Positions 60,004-64,000 of a stretch of 64,000 bases of DNA are shown here, piece by piece. How positions within the stretch are numbered: the stretch's first letter is position 1; the number at the start of each line of letters is the position of its first letter. Location: assembly GCF_037201975.1 (NCBI RefSeq), contig NZ_CP147520.1, positions 2,976,001-3,040,000 on the forward strand, in the 5' to 3' direction. Made by a program: the position numbers and the translations under genes. The stretch is from Streptomyces sp. TG1A-60 (lineage in GTDB: Bacteria > Actinomycetota > Actinomycetes > Streptomycetales > Streptomycetaceae). The notes under the pieces were generated by a model, which did not search any database, was not told where the DNA came from, and saw only the letters and a program-made list of their open reading frames with translations.

Positions 60004-61265
60004 TTGCCCTGTCCCTTCCGGTACGGCACACCGTTGGCCTTCGGCATCCGCAGCCGCTGCGCGGAGAGCGCGAGGACGATCAGTGTGATGACGTACGGCG
60101 TGGCGGCGACGACCTGGTTGGGGACCTCGTCGGTGGTGGCGTACCAGGCGAAGACGAGGGCGCCGACGACGAAGGTGATCGCGGCGGTGACGTACTTCTT
60201 GCGGACGGCCTGCCAGATCGCGCCGATGATCAGCAGCAGGGCACCGAGCAGCAGCAGGGCGTGGACGTTCCCGGAGCCGCCGCGCAGGTTGAGGCTGTCG
60301 GTGTAGCCGAAGAGGCCGGCGCCGAGGGCGAGGCCGCCCGGCATCCAGTTGCCGAAGATCATCGCGGCGAGGCCGATGAAGCCTCGTCCGCTGGTCTGGC
60401 CCTCCAGGTAGAAGGGGTTGGCGACGATGGAGAGGAAGACGCCGCCGAGGCCGGCCAGACCACCGGAGATGATCACGGCGAGGTACTTGTACCTGTAGAC
60501 GTTGACGCCGAGGGACTCGGCGGCCACCGGGTTCTCGCCGCAGGAGCGCAGCCGCAGACCGAAGGCGGTGCGCCACAGGATCCACCAGCTGGCGGGGATC
60601 AGCGCGACGGCGAGGAGGGTCAGCCAGGAGACGCTGGTGACCAGGCCGCCGAGCAGGCCCGCTATGTCGGAGACGAAGAACCAGCCCTTGGCGTTCAGGT
60701 CCCGCAGCGCGTCCGAGAGACCCGGCACCGTGAAGTTCCCGAGGGACTCCACCGGCGGGGACTGCTTGGCCGAGCCGCCCTGATGGCCCTCGAAGGCGAG
60801 GGGGGCGAGGTAGCGGGTGGCGCCGAGGGCGAGGATGTTGATGGCCACACCGGAGACGATGTGGTTGACGTTGAAGGTGACGGTGACGAAGGCGTGCAGC
60901 AGGCCGCCGATCGCGCCGCCGGCGATGCCGACCAGGACGCCGGTCCACGGGCCCCACTGGAAGCCGGCCCAGGCGCCGAACCAGGTGCCGAGGATCATCA
61001 TGCCTTCGAGGCCGATGTTGACCACGCCCGCGCGCTCGGCCCACAGACCGCCCAGGCCGGCGAGGCCGATCGGCACGGCGAGCTGGAGCGCGGTGGACAT
61101 CTGGCTGACGTTGGTGATGCCGTCGGCGCCGGTGATGATGCGGACGATCGAGGTGAGTGCCAGGACGCCGGCGATGACCAGCAGCAGCACGGGCAGCGAC
61201 AGCTTGCGGCCGGTCGGGGCGGCCGGCTGCAGCGTGGGCTGGTTGACGTCGGTTGCGGTGGTCAT
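60000..61265 (-). CDS. nucleoside ABC transporter permease (second)
   Basis: A 421-residue permease of the BMP-type nucleoside/ribose ABC family. About ten hydrophobic helices are visible. The conserved GLWAERAGVVNIGLEGMMIL at about residues 79-98 is a fingerprint of this permease group, as is RSCGENPVAAESLGVNVYRY, the coupling-helix region. Start is ATG 61265, overlapping the upstream permease stop (ATGA). It would form a heterodimeric channel with the product of the next gene upstream. Confidence 0.92.
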   Translation of the reverse strand: MTTATDVNQPTLQPAAPTGRKLSLPVLLLVIAGVLALTSIVRIITGADGITNVSQMSTALQLAVPIGLAGLGGLWAERAGVVNIGLEGMMILGTWFGAWAGFQWGPWTGVLVGIAGGAIGGLLHAFVTVTFNVNHIVSGVAINILALGATRYLAPLAFEGHQGGSAKQSPPVESLGNFTVPGLSDALRDLNAKGWFFVSDIAGLLGGLVTSVSWLTLLAVALIPASWWILWRTAFGLRLRSCGENPVAAESLGVNVYRYKYLAVIISGGLAGLGGVFLSIVANPFYLEGQTSGRGFIGLAAMIFGNWMPGGLALGAGLFGYTDSLNLRGGSGNVHALLLLGALLLIIGAIWQAVRKKYVTAAITFVVGALVFAWYATTDEVPNQVVAATPYVITLIVLALSAQRLRMPKANGVPYRKGQGK

Positions 61266-62388
61266 CGGCCAGCCACCTCCTTCTTGGCGTTGTTGTTGTC
61301 CGCGCCGAGGACGTGACCTGCGGCGAGCTCGGCGCCGACCCGGCGCTGCTGGCGGCGCAGACCCCACTCGCGCACGGTCTCGTACGAGACGACGACCGAC
61401 AGCACGATCAGGCCCTGCATGATGACCGCGATCTCCTTGTCGTAGCCGTGGAAGTCCAGCTCCGGCGAGGCCTTGTCGAGCCAGGCCCACAGCAGGGCGG
61501 CGAAGGCGATGCCGACCGGGCTGTTACGGCCGAGGAGGGCGATGCCGATACCGAGGAAGCCGATGCCGGTGGGGAAGTTGAGGCTGTAGGTGTGGGTGTC
61601 GCCGAGCAGGATCGGCAGGCCCGCGAGGCCCGCGACACCGCCGGAGATCAGCATGGCGGTGAGGACCATACGCCTGGGGTCGACACCGCTGGCCGCGGCG
61701 GCCGTCTGCGAGGCGCCGGAGGCGCGCAGGTCGAAGCCGAAGCGGGTGCGGCTGATGACGACCCAGTAGCCGACGCCGAGCAGGACGGCGAGGAAGACCA
61801 GGCCGTAGATCTCGCCGGCCTTGCCCATGTCGATGCCGGACACCCAGCCGGACTCGGCCATCTCGCCGGTGGTGTTGTTGTTGCCGACCTTCACGCCGAA
61901 GACGTTCGGCAGCCAGAGGTAGCCGATGACGGAGGTCGCGACCGCGTTCAGCATGATCGACGAGACGACCTCGCTGACCCCCCGGGTGACCTTGAGGACA
62001 CCGACGATGCCGGCCCAGAAGGCGCCGGTGAAGACCGCGGTGAGCAGCAGCAGCGGGATCTGGATGACCGCGGGCAGGTCCATGTGGGCGCCGACGATCG
62101 CGGTGATCATGGCGCCGAGGAGGTACTGGCCGTCGACACCGATGTTGAACAGGTTCATCCGGAAGCCGATGGCCACCGCGAGGGCCGCGATGTAGTACAG
62201 CGAGGCCTGGTTGATGATCCGGACCTGGATGTCGGAGAACGTGGCCTGCTCGAACATGATCGTGAACGGCTCGACCGGGTTCTTGCCGGAGGCGAGCAGC
62301 ACGATCGTGGTCAGCGCGAAGGCCACGGCGAGCGCGAGGACCGGTCCGGCCACCGCGAGGAGCACGCGCTCCCTGTCGAACTTCTTCA

Positions 62389-62389
<1 letters not shown>
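61262..62389 (-). CDS. nucleoside ABC transporter permease (first)
   Basis: A 375-residue permease with about ten hydrophobic helices. The segment GFRMNLFNIGVDGQYLLGAM near residue 75 and the loop RTRFGFDLRASGASQTAAAA near residue 215 match the YufP/NupP permease type. Start is ATG 62389, which overlaps the ATPase stop (TGATG). The order ATPase, permease, permease is typical of BMP-family nucleoside importers. Confidence 0.92.

Positions 62390-64000
<1,611 letters not shown>

Overview
The window is high-GC actinobacterial chromosome with strongly GC3-biased genes. The gene set (mycothiol amidase mca, afsQ1-afsQ2-sigQ, cya, pccB-pccE-accA2) and, as far as I recall it, the gene order match the SCO49xx core region of Streptomyces coelicolor, so I call it a Streptomyces core segment. 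I see no rRNA, tRNA, CRISPR array, phage or replication origin.

Layout. 0-9 kb: mca and a small membrane protein, greA (frameshifted), ilvA, a MarR regulator, metB, msrA. 9-13 kb: a zinc alcohol dehydrogenase divergent from an XRE regulator, and an L,D-transpeptidase lipoprotein. 13-20 kb: a likely sortase substrate, hutH (frameshifted), a GAF-GGDEF diguanylate cyclase, an enoyl-CoA hydratase, adenylate cyclase cya. 20-27 kb: the acyl-CoA carboxylase cluster (birA, pccB, pccE, maf, accA2) and a TetR regulator. 27-41 kb: a DeoR regulator and LpdA, then nucleoside salvage genes (punA, a phosphosugar mutase, deoC, two aldehyde dehydrogenase-like genes, a uridine kinase-like gene) with two copies of a roughly 200 bp MITE. 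41-47 kb: the AfsQ signalling locus, VanZ and PspC proteins. 47-51.9 kb: add, an alpha/beta hydrolase, LysR and MFS genes. About 52-56.7 kb is an accessory insert: an XRE-TPR regulator, three translationally coupled small genes of which the last is split by an IS630-family element, and a PUA-like protein. 56.7-64 kb: an ECF sigma factor with a DNA-damage-type promoter, a STAS protein, and a nucleoside ABC transporter operon with cdd and deoA.

How the genes fit together. Nucleoside uptake (ABC transporter), deamination (cdd, add), phosphorolysis (deoA, punA), pentose-phosphate isomerisation (mutase), aldol cleavage (deoC) and acetaldehyde oxidation (aldehyde dehydrogenase) form a complete catabolic route. 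Three separated genes of that route (punA, deoC, add) carry the same 12-bp palindrome CTACGCGCGTAG in front of what look like leaderless promoters. This suggests one dedicated repressor, probably encoded outside the window.

Data quality. greA, hutH and sigQ are each broken by the apparent loss of one base in a run of C or G. That pattern points to homopolymer undercalling rather than three true pseudogenes.
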